Shown: piece after piece, positions 7,473 to 15,140 of the stretch
Numbering within the stretch: the stretch's first letter is position 1
How the letters are laid out: every line of letters starts with the position of its first letter
NCBI GenBank assembly: GCA_963610045.1
Contig: CAVDMS010000004.1
Span: forward strand, 1 to 51,476
Direction: 5' to 3'
Origin: F23-B02 sp963610045
GTDB taxonomy: Bacteria; Bacillota; Clostridia; Oscillospirales; Oscillospiraceae
Length of the DNA: 51,476 nucleotides
Made by a program: the position numbers and the translations under genes
The notes under the pieces: model-generated
Database searches by the model: none
The model's input: only the letters and a program-made list of their open reading frames with translations
What the model was told of the DNA's origin: nothing

Positions 7473-9482
7473 TCACAGCACCAGCCCCACCACGCAGTAG
7501 ACCGCAAATGCGACTATCCACGCAACGCAGCACTGTCCGATGACGACACCGACGGTTTTAAGACCGCTGCCAAGCTCTCTCCGCATTGCGGATATTGCCG
7601 CAACGCAGGGTGTGTACAGCAGTGCAAAGGTCAAGAACGCAATGGCGCTCTGCGTCGTGAACACTCCGGTGAGCGCCGATGCAAGGGCGCTGCCGGAGGC
7701 GTTCATCAGAACGCCCATCGTGCTGACGACCGCTTCCTTCGCCATGAGTCCCGTTATGAGGCTCGTTGCGATGCGCCAGTCGGCAAAGCCGAGGGGCGCA
7801 AATATCGGTGCCACGCTCATGCCGATGAGCGAAAGCAGACTGCTGCCGTCTCCCGCCTCGACTATGTTGAGCTTTGCGTCGAAGTGCTGGAGGAACCATA
7901 TGACGATGGTCGCAAGGAATATCACGGTAAAGGCTCTGCGGATAAAGTCCCTTGCCTTTTCCCACATAAGCAGCAGCACGCTTTTGAGCGAGGGCATACG
8001 GTAATTGGGAAGCTCCATCACAAACGGGACGGGCTTTCCCGTAAACGAGGTCAAGCTCAGTATTTTTGCGGCAACGATGCCCGTGACCATACCGCCTATG
8101 TAAAGCAGGGTCATGACGAGCAGCTTGTCTCCGGGGAAAAACGCCGCCGTGAACAGTGCGTAGATAGGGATCTTCGCAGAGCAGCTCATAAACGGCACAA
8201 GCAGCATGGTCATTTTCCTGTCACGCTCGGAGGACAGCGTCCTCGTCGCCATGACTGCGGGTACCGAGCAGCCGAAGCCGATCAGCATGGGAACGAAGCT
8301 GCGCCCCGACAGTCCGATCTTGCGCAGCAGCTTATCCATGACAAACGCCACTCTCGACATATAGCCCGTGTCCTCAAGTATCGAGAGGAAGAAAAACAGC
8401 ACGACGATGAGCGGCAGGAAGCCGAGCATACTGCCGACGCCCGCAAAAACGCCGTCTATAATAAGGCTCTGCACAACGGGGTTTAAGCCGTATGCAGTGA
8501 GAAGTGCGTCCACCCAATCGGTAAACATGGCGATACCGAGGGCAAGCAGGTCGCTGAGCCTCTGCCCGACGACGTCGAAGGTCATCCAGAAAATGAACGC
8601 CATTATCGCAAGGAAGGTCGGTATCGCAAGGTATTTGTTGGTCAGCACCTTGTCGATTTTGACGCTGCGCTGCTGCTCCTTGCTCTCCTGCGCCTTGACG
8701 ACCGTGTCCGCACAGACGCTTTCGATAAAGCGGTAGCGCATATCTGCAAGCGCCGCATTGCGGTCAAGCCCGCTCTCCCGCTCCATTTCGAGCGCAGCAT
8801 GCTCCACAAGCTCAAGCTCGTTTTCGCTCAGCCCAAGACGCTTTATTATCTCCTCGTCCTGCTCTATGACTCTCGTTGCGGCGAACCTCGACGGAACGCC
8901 TATGGCGTCGGCGTGGTCCTCGACCACATGGCTCACCGTATGTATGCAGCGATGCACAGGTCCCGCTCCGCAGAAGTCCACCTTTTTGGGCTTCTGCTTT
9001 TTGCGTGCCGTCTCCATCGTAAGCTCCAAAAGCTCCTCAACGCCGTCGTTCTTTGCGGCGGCTATGGGCAGCACCGGGATGCCGAGACGGCTCGACAGCT
9101 CCTCGATATCCACGGAGCCGTGGTTTCCCAGAAGCTCATCCATCATATTGAGCGCAAGCACCATCGGCTTGCCCATCTCGGCAAGCTGAAGCGTCAGATA
9201 GAGGTTTCGCTCGATGTTCGTTGCGTCGGCAATGTTCAGAATGGCATCGGGCGAATTGTCGATTATAAAATTGCGGGTGACGACCTCCTCGCCGGAGTAC
9301 GGGCGTATGGAGTAGATACCCGGCAGATCGACGATGGTGCAGTCCTTATGCCCCTTCGCCTCGCCCGCCTTATGCTCCACCGTCACGCCGGGGAAGTTGC
9401 CGACGTGCTGATTTGAACCCGTGAGCTGATTGAACAGCGTCGTTTTGCCGCAGTTCTGATTGCCTACAAGCGCTATTACCAT
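7473..9482 (-). CDS. feoB: Ferrous iron transport protein B
   Basis: The membrane permease for Fe2+ with an N-terminal GTPase. G1 GNQNCGKTT lies at residues 7-15, the switch region is FPGVTVEHKAGEAKG, G3 is DLPGIYSIRPYSGEE, G4 is LNMMDE and G5-like is AAKND. A helical insertion domain follows to about residue 270, then the membrane core with gates such as GFGCSVPAVMATRTL and a second half MSCSAKIPIYALF. Length 669 is normal. It has GGAGGACTGAGAC before the ATG, four bases after feoA, and is followed by the Cys-rich partner. The operon has a consensus promoter at 9756-9784. Confidence 0.97.
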   Translation of the reverse strand: MVIALVGNQNCGKTTLFNQLTGSNQHVGNFPGVTVEHKAGEAKGHKDCTIVDLPGIYSIRPYSGEEVVTRNFIIDNSPDAILNIADATNIERNLYLTLQLAEMGKPMVLALNMMDELLGNHGSVDIEELSSRLGIPVLPIAAAKNDGVEELLELTMETARKKQKPKKVDFCGAGPVHRCIHTVSHVVEDHADAIGVPSRFAATRVIEQDEEIIKRLGLSENELELVEHAALEMERESGLDRNAALADMRYRFIESVCADTVVKAQESKEQQRSVKIDKVLTNKYLAIPTFLAIMAFIFWMTFDVVGQRLSDLLALGIAMFTDWVDALLTAYGLNPVVQSLIIDGVFAGVGSMLGFLPLIVVLFFFLSILEDTGYMSRVAFVMDKLLRKIGLSGRSFVPMLIGFGCSVPAVMATRTLSSERDRKMTMLLVPFMSCSAKIPIYALFTAAFFPGDKLLVMTLLYIGGMVTGIVAAKILSLTSFTGKPVPFVMELPNYRMPSLKSVLLLMWEKARDFIRRAFTVIFLATIVIWFLQHFDAKLNIVEAGDGSSLLSLIGMSVAPIFAPLGFADWRIATSLITGLMAKEAVVSTMGVLMNASGSALASALTGVFTTQSAIAFLTFALLYTPCVAAISAMRRELGSGLKTVGVVIGQCCVAWIVAFAVYCVVGLVL

Positions 9483-9485
9483 GTC

Positions 9486-9719
9486 TCAGTCCTCCTCCAG
9501 AGGCAGGACTTCGATCTTGGCTGCATCGTCCTTGCGCAGCGTCATGGTATATCCCCGCAGGCTGATCTCTATAGGGTCGCCCAGCGGTGCGGTCTTTCTG
9601 ACCGAGACCACGGTTTTCGGGATTATCCCCATATCGAGCAGATGGTTGCGGAGATTCCCCTCTCCGCCCACGCTCGTTATAACGGCCTTTTTGCCGATCG
9701 GCAGCTTATCCAAGGTCAT
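9486..9719 (-). CDS. feoA: Ferrous iron transport protein A
   Basis: A 77-residue cytoplasmic SH3-like protein that works with FeoB. Typical features are LDKLPIGKKAVITSVGGEG, LLDMGIIPKTVVSVRKTAPL and the C-terminal GYTMTLRKDDAAKIEV. First gene of the feo operon; the start has CGGAGGATTTTTT upstream. Confidence 0.95.
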   Translation of the reverse strand: MTLDKLPIGKKAVITSVGGEGNLRNHLLDMGIIPKTVVSVRKTAPLGDPIEISLRGYTMTLRKDDAAKIEVLPLEED

Positions 9720-9755
9720 AAAAAATCCTCCGTATTAAACTCTCCCTACCAAAGT

Positions 9756-9784
9756 AGTTTAGTTTAACACGGAGTATTTGTCAA
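9756..9784 (-). promoter_or_regulatory. Sigma-A promoter of the feo operon with nearby repeats
   Basis: Minus strand: -35 TTGACA (9779-9784), 17 bp, -10 TAAACT (9756-9761). TTAAACT at 9735-9741 and AGTTTAA at 9761-9767 form an inverted repeat around the start region, and AGTTTA is duplicated at the -10 box. An iron-responsive regulator (DtxR or Fur type) could bind here, but no consensus site is clear. Confidence 0.65.
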
Positions 9785-9803
9785 CAATTCCGATTTTTGA
9801 AGC

Positions 9804-10514
9804 TCAGCGCTTTTTCTCGCTCATTCGCTTTATGTCGCTCAGTCTGTCCTCGTAGGCTGCGGTGATAAGCTCCTCGTGCCTGAGCCTCGGCTCCGCTACG
9901 CCCAAAAGACGCATCAGGTACTTCACAAAGCCGGGGTTCATCATAAGAAACGGTCCGACCATGGCGGTGGAGAAGAAGTTATTTATCCGCACACCCTCGA
10001 TGACGCTTGCGGGGTTTATGCCCGTACCGTAGCGCACCTTTGCAAAGCCGAAATCGGAGTTGTCGCCGTACAGCGTTGAAAACTCCGCCTTGAAGCCGAC
10101 AAGCTCCATGCCCTCAAAGTCGCAGAGCATGACGGCGTTGTGCCTGTGCATCATGTCACGCTTTGCGTGAAGCGGCACTATGCCGAGTCCGTTTATGCGG
10201 GTGCCGTCATCGTTTTCGATGTATTCGCAGAACACCTCTCCGGCGTTTGCGGTCATAAGAAAGGCGGTGCCGCCGTCCACAAGCTCACGCAGGCGGTCCC
10301 TATACGGCAGGAGGCGCTCTATCGCCCACTCCTGCGCCCGCTCGGTCATGGCGCCCATAATGATAAGGCTCACGTCCTCGGACACGAATGCGGGTACGTC
10401 GTCAAAATGCGTTTCGACAAACTCCGCCTCCGGCATACACTCTCTGAGGTAGCGGTGATTCCAGCAGTCGCCGAAAAGATTTGCCGCTTCCGGGTACAGT
10501 ATCTCAATCTTCAT
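9804..10514 (-). CDS. GatD-like class I glutamine amidotransferase subunit lacking catalytic Cys and His (236 aa)
   Basis: GatD normally hydrolyses glutamine and passes ammonia to MurT, which amidates D-Glu of lipid II. The order and landmarks match GatD: LYPEAANLFGD, SLIIMGAMTERAQEWA, then GTAFLMTANAGEVF, INGLGIVPL, GFKAEFST and STAMVGPFLMMNP. At the nucleophile elbow, where GatD has ICGGYQ, this protein has TANAGE, placing Asn90 where the catalytic Cys should be. Where GatD has TYLHGP, it has TAMVGP, placing Val186 at the catalytic His. The GGG oxyanion loop is also changed to MGAM. It therefore looks inactive as a glutaminase. It overlaps murT by 11 bases and has a perfect GGAGGTAAGCC start site. 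Confidence 0.85.
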   Translation of the reverse strand: MKIEILYPEAANLFGDCWNHRYLRECMPEAEFVETHFDDVPAFVSEDVSLIIMGAMTERAQEWAIERLLPYRDRLRELVDGGTAFLMTANAGEVFCEYIENDDGTRINGLGIVPLHAKRDMMHRHNAVMLCDFEGMELVGFKAEFSTLYGDNSDFGFAKVRYGTGINPASVIEGVRINNFFSTAMVGPFLMMNPGFVKYLMRLLGVAEPRLRHEELITAAYEDRLSDIKRMSEKKR

Positions 10515-11892
10515 GGCTTACCTCCGCTTTCCTCTTCTTTATCTCCGCGATAACGCCGCTTTTTACGCTCGCCGTGAGCTTCGGCGTCGTGAGGTCGTGG
10601 AGTATGAACACCTTGTCGGTGCCGCAAAGCGAAAGCTCCTTCGGTGCATCCGTCTCAAGCCGCACGCAGCGTATCTTCTCCTCCGGCACACCGGCAAGCA
10701 GCAGACGCAGATGGTAGTCGTTCGTTCTGACGCCGCAGGCGACTATGCGCTTTATGCTCTCGTCGTTTAAAAGCTCAAAGTCTGCGTCGTATATCCAGGT
10801 CATTATCTCGGTCGTCTTTTTATACGTCGCATCGTCGAGCATAAGGATTATCTCCTTGCTGCCGGGTTCGGAGCGCATATAGTCGAACACGATGGAGCAG
10901 GCGACGGGGTTTTGTCCCTTGGTCATGTTCGTCACGACCTTTATGCCGTCCTCCTCCGTGCTGGTGTAGCGGCTCTTTACAATGTGCATATGCTCAAAGC
11001 TTTCGGCAATGCTCTCCGAGCTCAGCCCGAAGGTGCGCAGGAGCGAAACGGTGGTGACCTGATTGTAGACGTTAAAAATGCTGTCGCTTATCATGGGGTA
11101 GCTTTCCTCGCCCTCGGCGGTGCGCACGGTAAAGCGTCCGTTTTCAAAGCCGGGCGAAGCGAGGAAGTCCGGCGTCGGCGACAAAAGTCCGCAATTCGGG
11201 CAGTGCATTTTGCCTATGTGGTGGTAGCGCACATATTCGTACTCCGGAGCGTGTCCGCAGTCGGGGCATACCCTTGCGTCGTTTATGATGTTTATGCACT
11301 CCTCACGGTCGCTCGGCAGACGGGCTATCGAGAAATAGCTGCGGGGATTATTGCGCTTGAGTCTGAAGCTTATGGGGTCGTCCGCATTGAGTATAAGGTG
11401 CGTATCGTCGGGCAGCGCCTTCTCGATGACGGAGAAGATAAACTCCGGGTGTGCGTTGCGCTGTATCGAGTCACGGAACAGGTTGGTGCATACGGTGTAG
11501 TCTGGGTGAACGTAGGGGTAGATACGCAGAGAGCTGCGCTCGTCCACCTCTAAAACGGCGATCTTTTGCTTGACGTGACCGCCCAATGATGCTGCGGCGA
11601 TGAGCGAGCTTGCGACGCCGGCGTCGATATTAGAGCCTGCACGGTTATTCAAAACGTCGTAGCCGTTTGCCGTAAGCACGTCGATTATCATGTTGCAGCA
11701 GGTCGTCTTGCCGTTGGTGCCGGTCACGGTTATGACGGTGCCGGGCTTGTCTATGCGTCCGAGGAAGTCGGGACACAGCTTTATTGCAAGCTTTCCGGGG
11801 AAATAGCTTGCGTTCATGCCGAGCAGCCTTTGCAGCAGCATGACGGCCTTGCTTACCCACAGAGCGATATAAAATCTCGGATTCTTTTTCAT
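10504..11892 (-). CDS. murT: MurT-like lipid II isoglutaminyl synthase ligase subunit (462 aa)
   Basis: A Mur-ligase-family ATP-dependent amide ligase of peptidoglycan precursor amidation. The P-loop TGTNGKTT is at residues 57-64, the signature NNRAGSNIDAGVASSLI follows, and a MurT-specific four-Cys zinc ribbon sits at residues 209-234 (CPDCGH and HCPNCG). The C-terminal domain carries MLDDATYKKTTEIMTWIYDADFE, as in MurT proteins. Length is normal. It has GAGGAGATACAC before the ATG and its own promoter at 11929-11956. Its partner gene overlaps it but looks catalytically dead, so the ammonia source for amidation is in question here. Confidence 0.92.
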   Translation of the reverse strand: MKKNPRFYIALWVSKAVMLLQRLLGMNASYFPGKLAIKLCPDFLGRIDKPGTVITVTGTNGKTTCCNMIIDVLTANGYDVLNNRAGSNIDAGVASSLIAAASLGGHVKQKIAVLEVDERSSLRIYPYVHPDYTVCTNLFRDSIQRNAHPEFIFSVIEKALPDDTHLILNADDPISFRLKRNNPRSYFSIARLPSDREECINIINDARVCPDCGHAPEYEYVRYHHIGKMHCPNCGLLSPTPDFLASPGFENGRFTVRTAEGEESYPMISDSIFNVYNQVTTVSLLRTFGLSSESIAESFEHMHIVKSRYTSTEEDGIKVVTNMTKGQNPVACSIVFDYMRSEPGSKEIILMLDDATYKKTTEIMTWIYDADFELLNDESIKRIVACGVRTNDYHLRLLLAGVPEEKIRCVRLETDAPKELSLCGTDKVFILHDLTTPKLTASVKSGVIAEIKKRKAEVSHED

Positions 11893-11928
11893 GTGTATCT
11901 CCTCGTCCTGTTTTTGGTCGATTATTTT

Positions 11929-11956
11929 ATTATAACCGACCTTCGGGATTATGCAA
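11929..11956 (-). promoter_or_regulatory. Sigma-A promoter for murT-gatD
   Basis: Minus strand: -35 TTGCAT (11951-11956), 16 bp, -10 TATAAT (11929-11934). Confidence 0.6.
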
Positions 11957-11987
11957 GCCTTATAAGCGCCAACTTTACAAAAAAGAA

Positions 11988-12017
11988 AAAAGTCCGTGCT
12001 CTCACACGGACTTTTTT
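11988..12017 (-). terminator. Terminator of the beta-propeller gene
   Basis: AAAAGTCCGTG pairs with CACGGACTTTT; on the minus strand it is followed by TTTTTTCTTTTTTTG. It begins directly after the stop at 12020. Confidence 0.85.
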
Positions 12018-12019
12018 AA

Positions 12020-13765
12020 TCAATTCAGCGGGCTTGAAACCACCGTGTCGCCGCAGACGACGTACAGCCAGTCTCCGATATACAGCCCCCTTGCACCGCA
12101 GAAGGCATCGTCTAACGGAACGCCGAGCGTTTTCTCAAAGCCGTTTTCGTCGGAGTACGAGTACAGGCAATATTCGTTATCGACCGTAAAGCCGATGATC
12201 CCACGCTCCGGCGATACGAGCAGAGCATTGTGGTCGTACAGCGACTCCGAGTACCAGCCCTCGATAAACAGCGTGTGCTTTGCGCTCACGTCCGCCTTGT
12301 CGGAGACATCGAACATCACGAGCTTGAGTCCCGTCGTCGTTACCGTATCGCCGTCCTCCTCCGCCTCGTTGCCGAGACCGAACAGCAGTCCATCCGACCA
12401 CGGGTGCAGGTATTCCGAGAAACCGCTTATCTTGTATTCGCTCTGTATCGTCGGATTCTTCGGGTCGCTCAGGCAGACAGCAAACAGCGGATCGACCTGA
12501 CGGAAGGTGCAGAAGTATGCATAGTCCCCGTCAAAGCGCACCGAGCGGACGTATTCGCCCTTGGCAAGACCCTCGATGGACGAGAGCAGCTTCATGTTCC
12601 CGTCAAAGATGTAGAGCGCATTTTCCGATGTCCGGTCCTCGCCCCATTCGTAGTTCACAAAGCCTCGCTTTGTGTCGGTGTACACCTTGTAGCGCTGACT
12701 GTCGTTGCAGGTCACGACACGCAGCATACCGTCGTACTCGTCCATAGCAAACTGACCGTCGAGGGCACCCGGCACGGTAACGCAGCCGCTCTCTTTAAGT
12801 CCGTCAAGTGATATGCGGCAGATGACGGTGCTTTGCTCGTTTTTAAGCTCCTCGACATAGTACTGGTCCTCGGCGTAGCCATTGACGGTCTCCTCCGAGT
12901 AACGGGTCGCCGCAACATAGAGGTTATCACGGCTCATGCTCACGGTGTCGCCTCCACCCAAAACGCTTACGCTGCCGAGGTTTTTGGCGGTCTTTGCGTC
13001 ATAGGCTCCGGCGACGCAGTACACCGCCTCCGGCTCTCCCGGCATGATGCAGATGCAGCTGCACGGCATGAGCGACTCCTTGCCGTTTTCGCTTATCCTC
13101 GGAATGTAGCTCACCGGCTCGTCTTCCGATATGTCGCCGTAAATGTAATATGTCGAAACGAGGTAGAGCTTCCCGTCGTACAGTCTGCTTGAGACGAAGT
13201 AGCCGTCCTGCGAGGCGGAACCCGAAAGCTTCGGTGCGGTGCGGCTGCTGATGTCGAAAACATACACGCTTGCGGAGAGGTCTCTGCCGTAGGCGACATC
13301 GTCGCTCGACGTCGCTCCCGTGACGGCGATAGTGTCGCCGAGAACGTACAGCTCATATGCGTAGAAGTTTTCGCCGCAGACTTTTGACAGGTCAAGGCTG
13401 CAAAGCTTATCCGCCTTACCGTCCTGCGCCTTGAATATCAGCAGGCTGTTGCCGCTTATTGCGTAGATGTATTCGCCGTCGGTCTTTACGAGGTCGCCCT
13501 CGTCAACGCCCTCGACCTGAACGTTTGTGTTTGAGTGATCCTGCCCCGACGTCTCGTTTATCATCGCATCGCCGGCGAGACTGGTTTTCGCAAAGAGTCC
13601 GACATTGTTCGGTCTTGCGCTTTTTATCGCAGCGTAGACCTGCGAATAGTCCTGCGGGGCGTATGCCGTGGCAGGCGTTTTACCCGTTTCCTTCTCAGGC
13701 GCCGTCAAAGCGATCAGCCCAATGAGCATCGCAGCGCACACGAGCATTACAGCAAATCGTTTCAT
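12020..13765 (-). CDS. Secreted beta-propeller domain protein (581 aa)
   Basis: It resembles the COG4880-type proteins with a C-terminal beta-propeller distantly related to WD-40. The N-terminus MKRFAVMLVCAAMLIGLIAL is a signal peptide or anchor; the remainder is extracytoplasmic. Motifs include SNTNVQVEGVDEGDLVKTDG near residue 80, which is the conserved opening of this family, and repeated blade segments ending in VYVFDISS, LYIFDGN and LVMFDVSD. The function of the family is not established; blades usually bind ligands or proteins. The ATG at 13765 is preferred to an upstream in-frame ATG because of GAGGAGGGACGGT. It is a single-gene unit with its own terminator. Confidence 0.85.
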   Translation of the reverse strand: MKRFAVMLVCAAMLIGLIALTAPEKETGKTPATAYAPQDYSQVYAAIKSARPNNVGLFAKTSLAGDAMINETSGQDHSNTNVQVEGVDEGDLVKTDGEYIYAISGNSLLIFKAQDGKADKLCSLDLSKVCGENFYAYELYVLGDTIAVTGATSSDDVAYGRDLSASVYVFDISSRTAPKLSGSASQDGYFVSSRLYDGKLYLVSTYYIYGDISEDEPVSYIPRISENGKESLMPCSCICIMPGEPEAVYCVAGAYDAKTAKNLGSVSVLGGGDTVSMSRDNLYVAATRYSEETVNGYAEDQYYVEELKNEQSTVICRISLDGLKESGCVTVPGALDGQFAMDEYDGMLRVVTCNDSQRYKVYTDTKRGFVNYEWGEDRTSENALYIFDGNMKLLSSIEGLAKGEYVRSVRFDGDYAYFCTFRQVDPLFAVCLSDPKNPTIQSEYKISGFSEYLHPWSDGLLFGLGNEAEEDGDTVTTTGLKLVMFDVSDKADVSAKHTLFIEGWYSESLYDHNALLVSPERGIIGFTVDNEYCLYSYSDENGFEKTLGVPLDDAFCGARGLYIGDWLYVVCGDTVVSSPLN

Positions 13766-13827
13766 ACCGTCCCTCCTCAAGTTTGAGTATCTGCTTATTT
13801 GACGGTACAAATACGAAAATGTTTCAT

Positions 13828-15030
13828 TTACAAAATTTTCGGACTTTGACGCCAGTCGGCGCCGCCTCTGCGCTCCTCCCTCGCAGCGTAGCCGAGGACG
13901 TAAAAATCGTGAGCGTCGGAGCCGAGCTTAAAGAGCTTTAGGCTCTCCGTGCCGAGAGCTTTCACCGCTGCGGGCTTTGTGAGTATCGGTATGCGCCCCT
14001 TGTCCTTCGCCTCTTTGAGCAGATGGCATCCGGTTTCGTTTGCCGCCAGCACCCTTGCATACGGCGGAAGGTCGAGCGCCGCTCCCTTGCGTACGCCGAG
14101 GGACGCACACATGAGTATCCTGCGTATGCGGCTCAGGGCATAGCGCTTTGATTTTGCGGCGGCGGCGATCGCATCGAGGCTCGACTCCTCGGAAACCGCT
14201 GCGGCTATACGGTCGGACAGTCCCTCGCCGCAGTCGGGCAGCAGCGCAAACGCCTCCTTCGGCAGCATCCTAAGCCGTGAGAGCGCTGCGATCTCAAGCG
14301 CATCGGCAAATACGGGACCTCTGCCAAGCCTGCGCTCCCGCTCGTACACCTCAAGCGCCGCTGCGGGAATGTCCCCGTCTGCGTCGCTTTTTGCTTTTAT
14401 CCGTCTGCGTATCTCGGACGCCGAGCGTGGCAGAGCGTCCCCATGAGCGTCGTGACCTGCGCCGAGGCGCATCACGGTCACGGGCGTAATGTCAAGGCTC
14501 TGCTCGTATATCGCCTTTATATACTCGACGCCGAGAATGTTGTTCGGCGACTCCAAAAGCGCCGCTGAGTCACCGTCAAAATGCGCAAGCGCACGCTGTC
14601 TTGCGGCGGCAAAGCTGATGCCCTCGTTTTCTTTAAGCTCACGGCGTATGCGCTCGCCCGTTTCGGGCTTTAACAGCAGCTCCGCCGTGCGGGAGAGCGC
14701 ATCAGCGCAGCCGCACTCCGAGCCGAAGGACAGCGTATCGACGACGCCGAGGTTTCCGAGTATGCCGAGCGCACCCCTTGCAAAGCCCTCCGCCGACGAC
14801 AGCGACCACGGCAACGGCAGCTCAAGCACGAGGTCGGCTCCGCTGCGGCAGGCAGCCTCCGCTCTTGCAAATTTCGAGTACAGCGCAGCCTCGCCCCGCT
14901 GCACGAAATCGCCGGACATGACGCACACGACGGCGCTGTCCTCCCCTGCGGCTTTGCAGCTTTCTTCAATATGATAGGCATGTCCGAAATGAAAGGGATT
15001 ATACTCCCCCACTATACCGATAACCTTCAA
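13828..15030 (-). CDS. tmcAL: tRNA(Met) cytidine acetate ligase
   Basis: A nucleotidyltransferase-fold enzyme that activates acetate with ATP and makes N4-acetylcytidine at the wobble position of elongator tRNA-Met. The family start GIVGEYNPFHFGHAYHI contains the HxGH nucleotide-binding motif; VMSGDFVQRGEAALYSKFAR and LVLELPLPWSLSSAEGFA follow, as in YlbM/TmcAL. Length 400 is normal. It is divergent from ackA with 110 bases between, and its own promoter is strong. Unlike other acetyltransferases of this modification it uses acetate, so the neighbour that makes acetate is a meaningful partner. Confidence 0.93.
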   Translation of the reverse strand: MKVIGIVGEYNPFHFGHAYHIEESCKAAGEDSAVVCVMSGDFVQRGEAALYSKFARAEAACRSGADLVLELPLPWSLSSAEGFARGALGILGNLGVVDTLSFGSECGCADALSRTAELLLKPETGERIRRELKENEGISFAAARQRALAHFDGDSAALLESPNNILGVEYIKAIYEQSLDITPVTVMRLGAGHDAHGDALPRSASEIRRRIKAKSDADGDIPAAALEVYERERRLGRGPVFADALEIAALSRLRMLPKEAFALLPDCGEGLSDRIAAAVSEESSLDAIAAAAKSKRYALSRIRRILMCASLGVRKGAALDLPPYARVLAANETGCHLLKEAKDKGRIPILTKPAAVKALGTESLKLFKLGSDAHDFYVLGYAAREERRGGADWRQSPKIL

Positions 15031-15053
15031 TTCTCCGTCTCCTTAAAAAATCC

Positions 15054-15081
15054 TTGCTTTTTGTGCAAAATGTATTAAAAT
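15054..15081 (+). promoter_or_regulatory. Candidate promoter for ackA
   Basis: -35 TTGCTT (15054-15059), 16 bp, -10 TAAAAT (15076-15081). The leader would be about 53 bases. Confidence 0.45.
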
Positions 15082-15093
15082 AGTTTGGTAACA

Positions 15094-15122
15094 ATTATAC
15101 AGTTAAACTCGTATTTTTACAA
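15094..15122 (-). promoter_or_regulatory. Sigma-A promoter for tmcAL
   Basis: Minus strand: -35 TTGTAA (15117-15122), 17 bp, -10 TATAAT (15094-15099). It lies inside the ackA leader, so the two divergent transcripts overlap. Confidence 0.65.
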
Positions 15123-15140
15123 TAAGAAAGGAATTTTGTA

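Noticed and set aside
7242..8486. A 414-codon plus-strand frame opposite feoB
   Set aside because: Arg/His-rich nonsense product antisense to feoB, its Cys-rich partner and the start of the lipoprotein gene.
9804..10514. Reading the GatD-like gene as a pseudogene
   Set aside because: The frame is intact, normal length, with a strong ribosome site and operon overlap; only catalytic residues differ, so loss of activity with retained structure is more likely.
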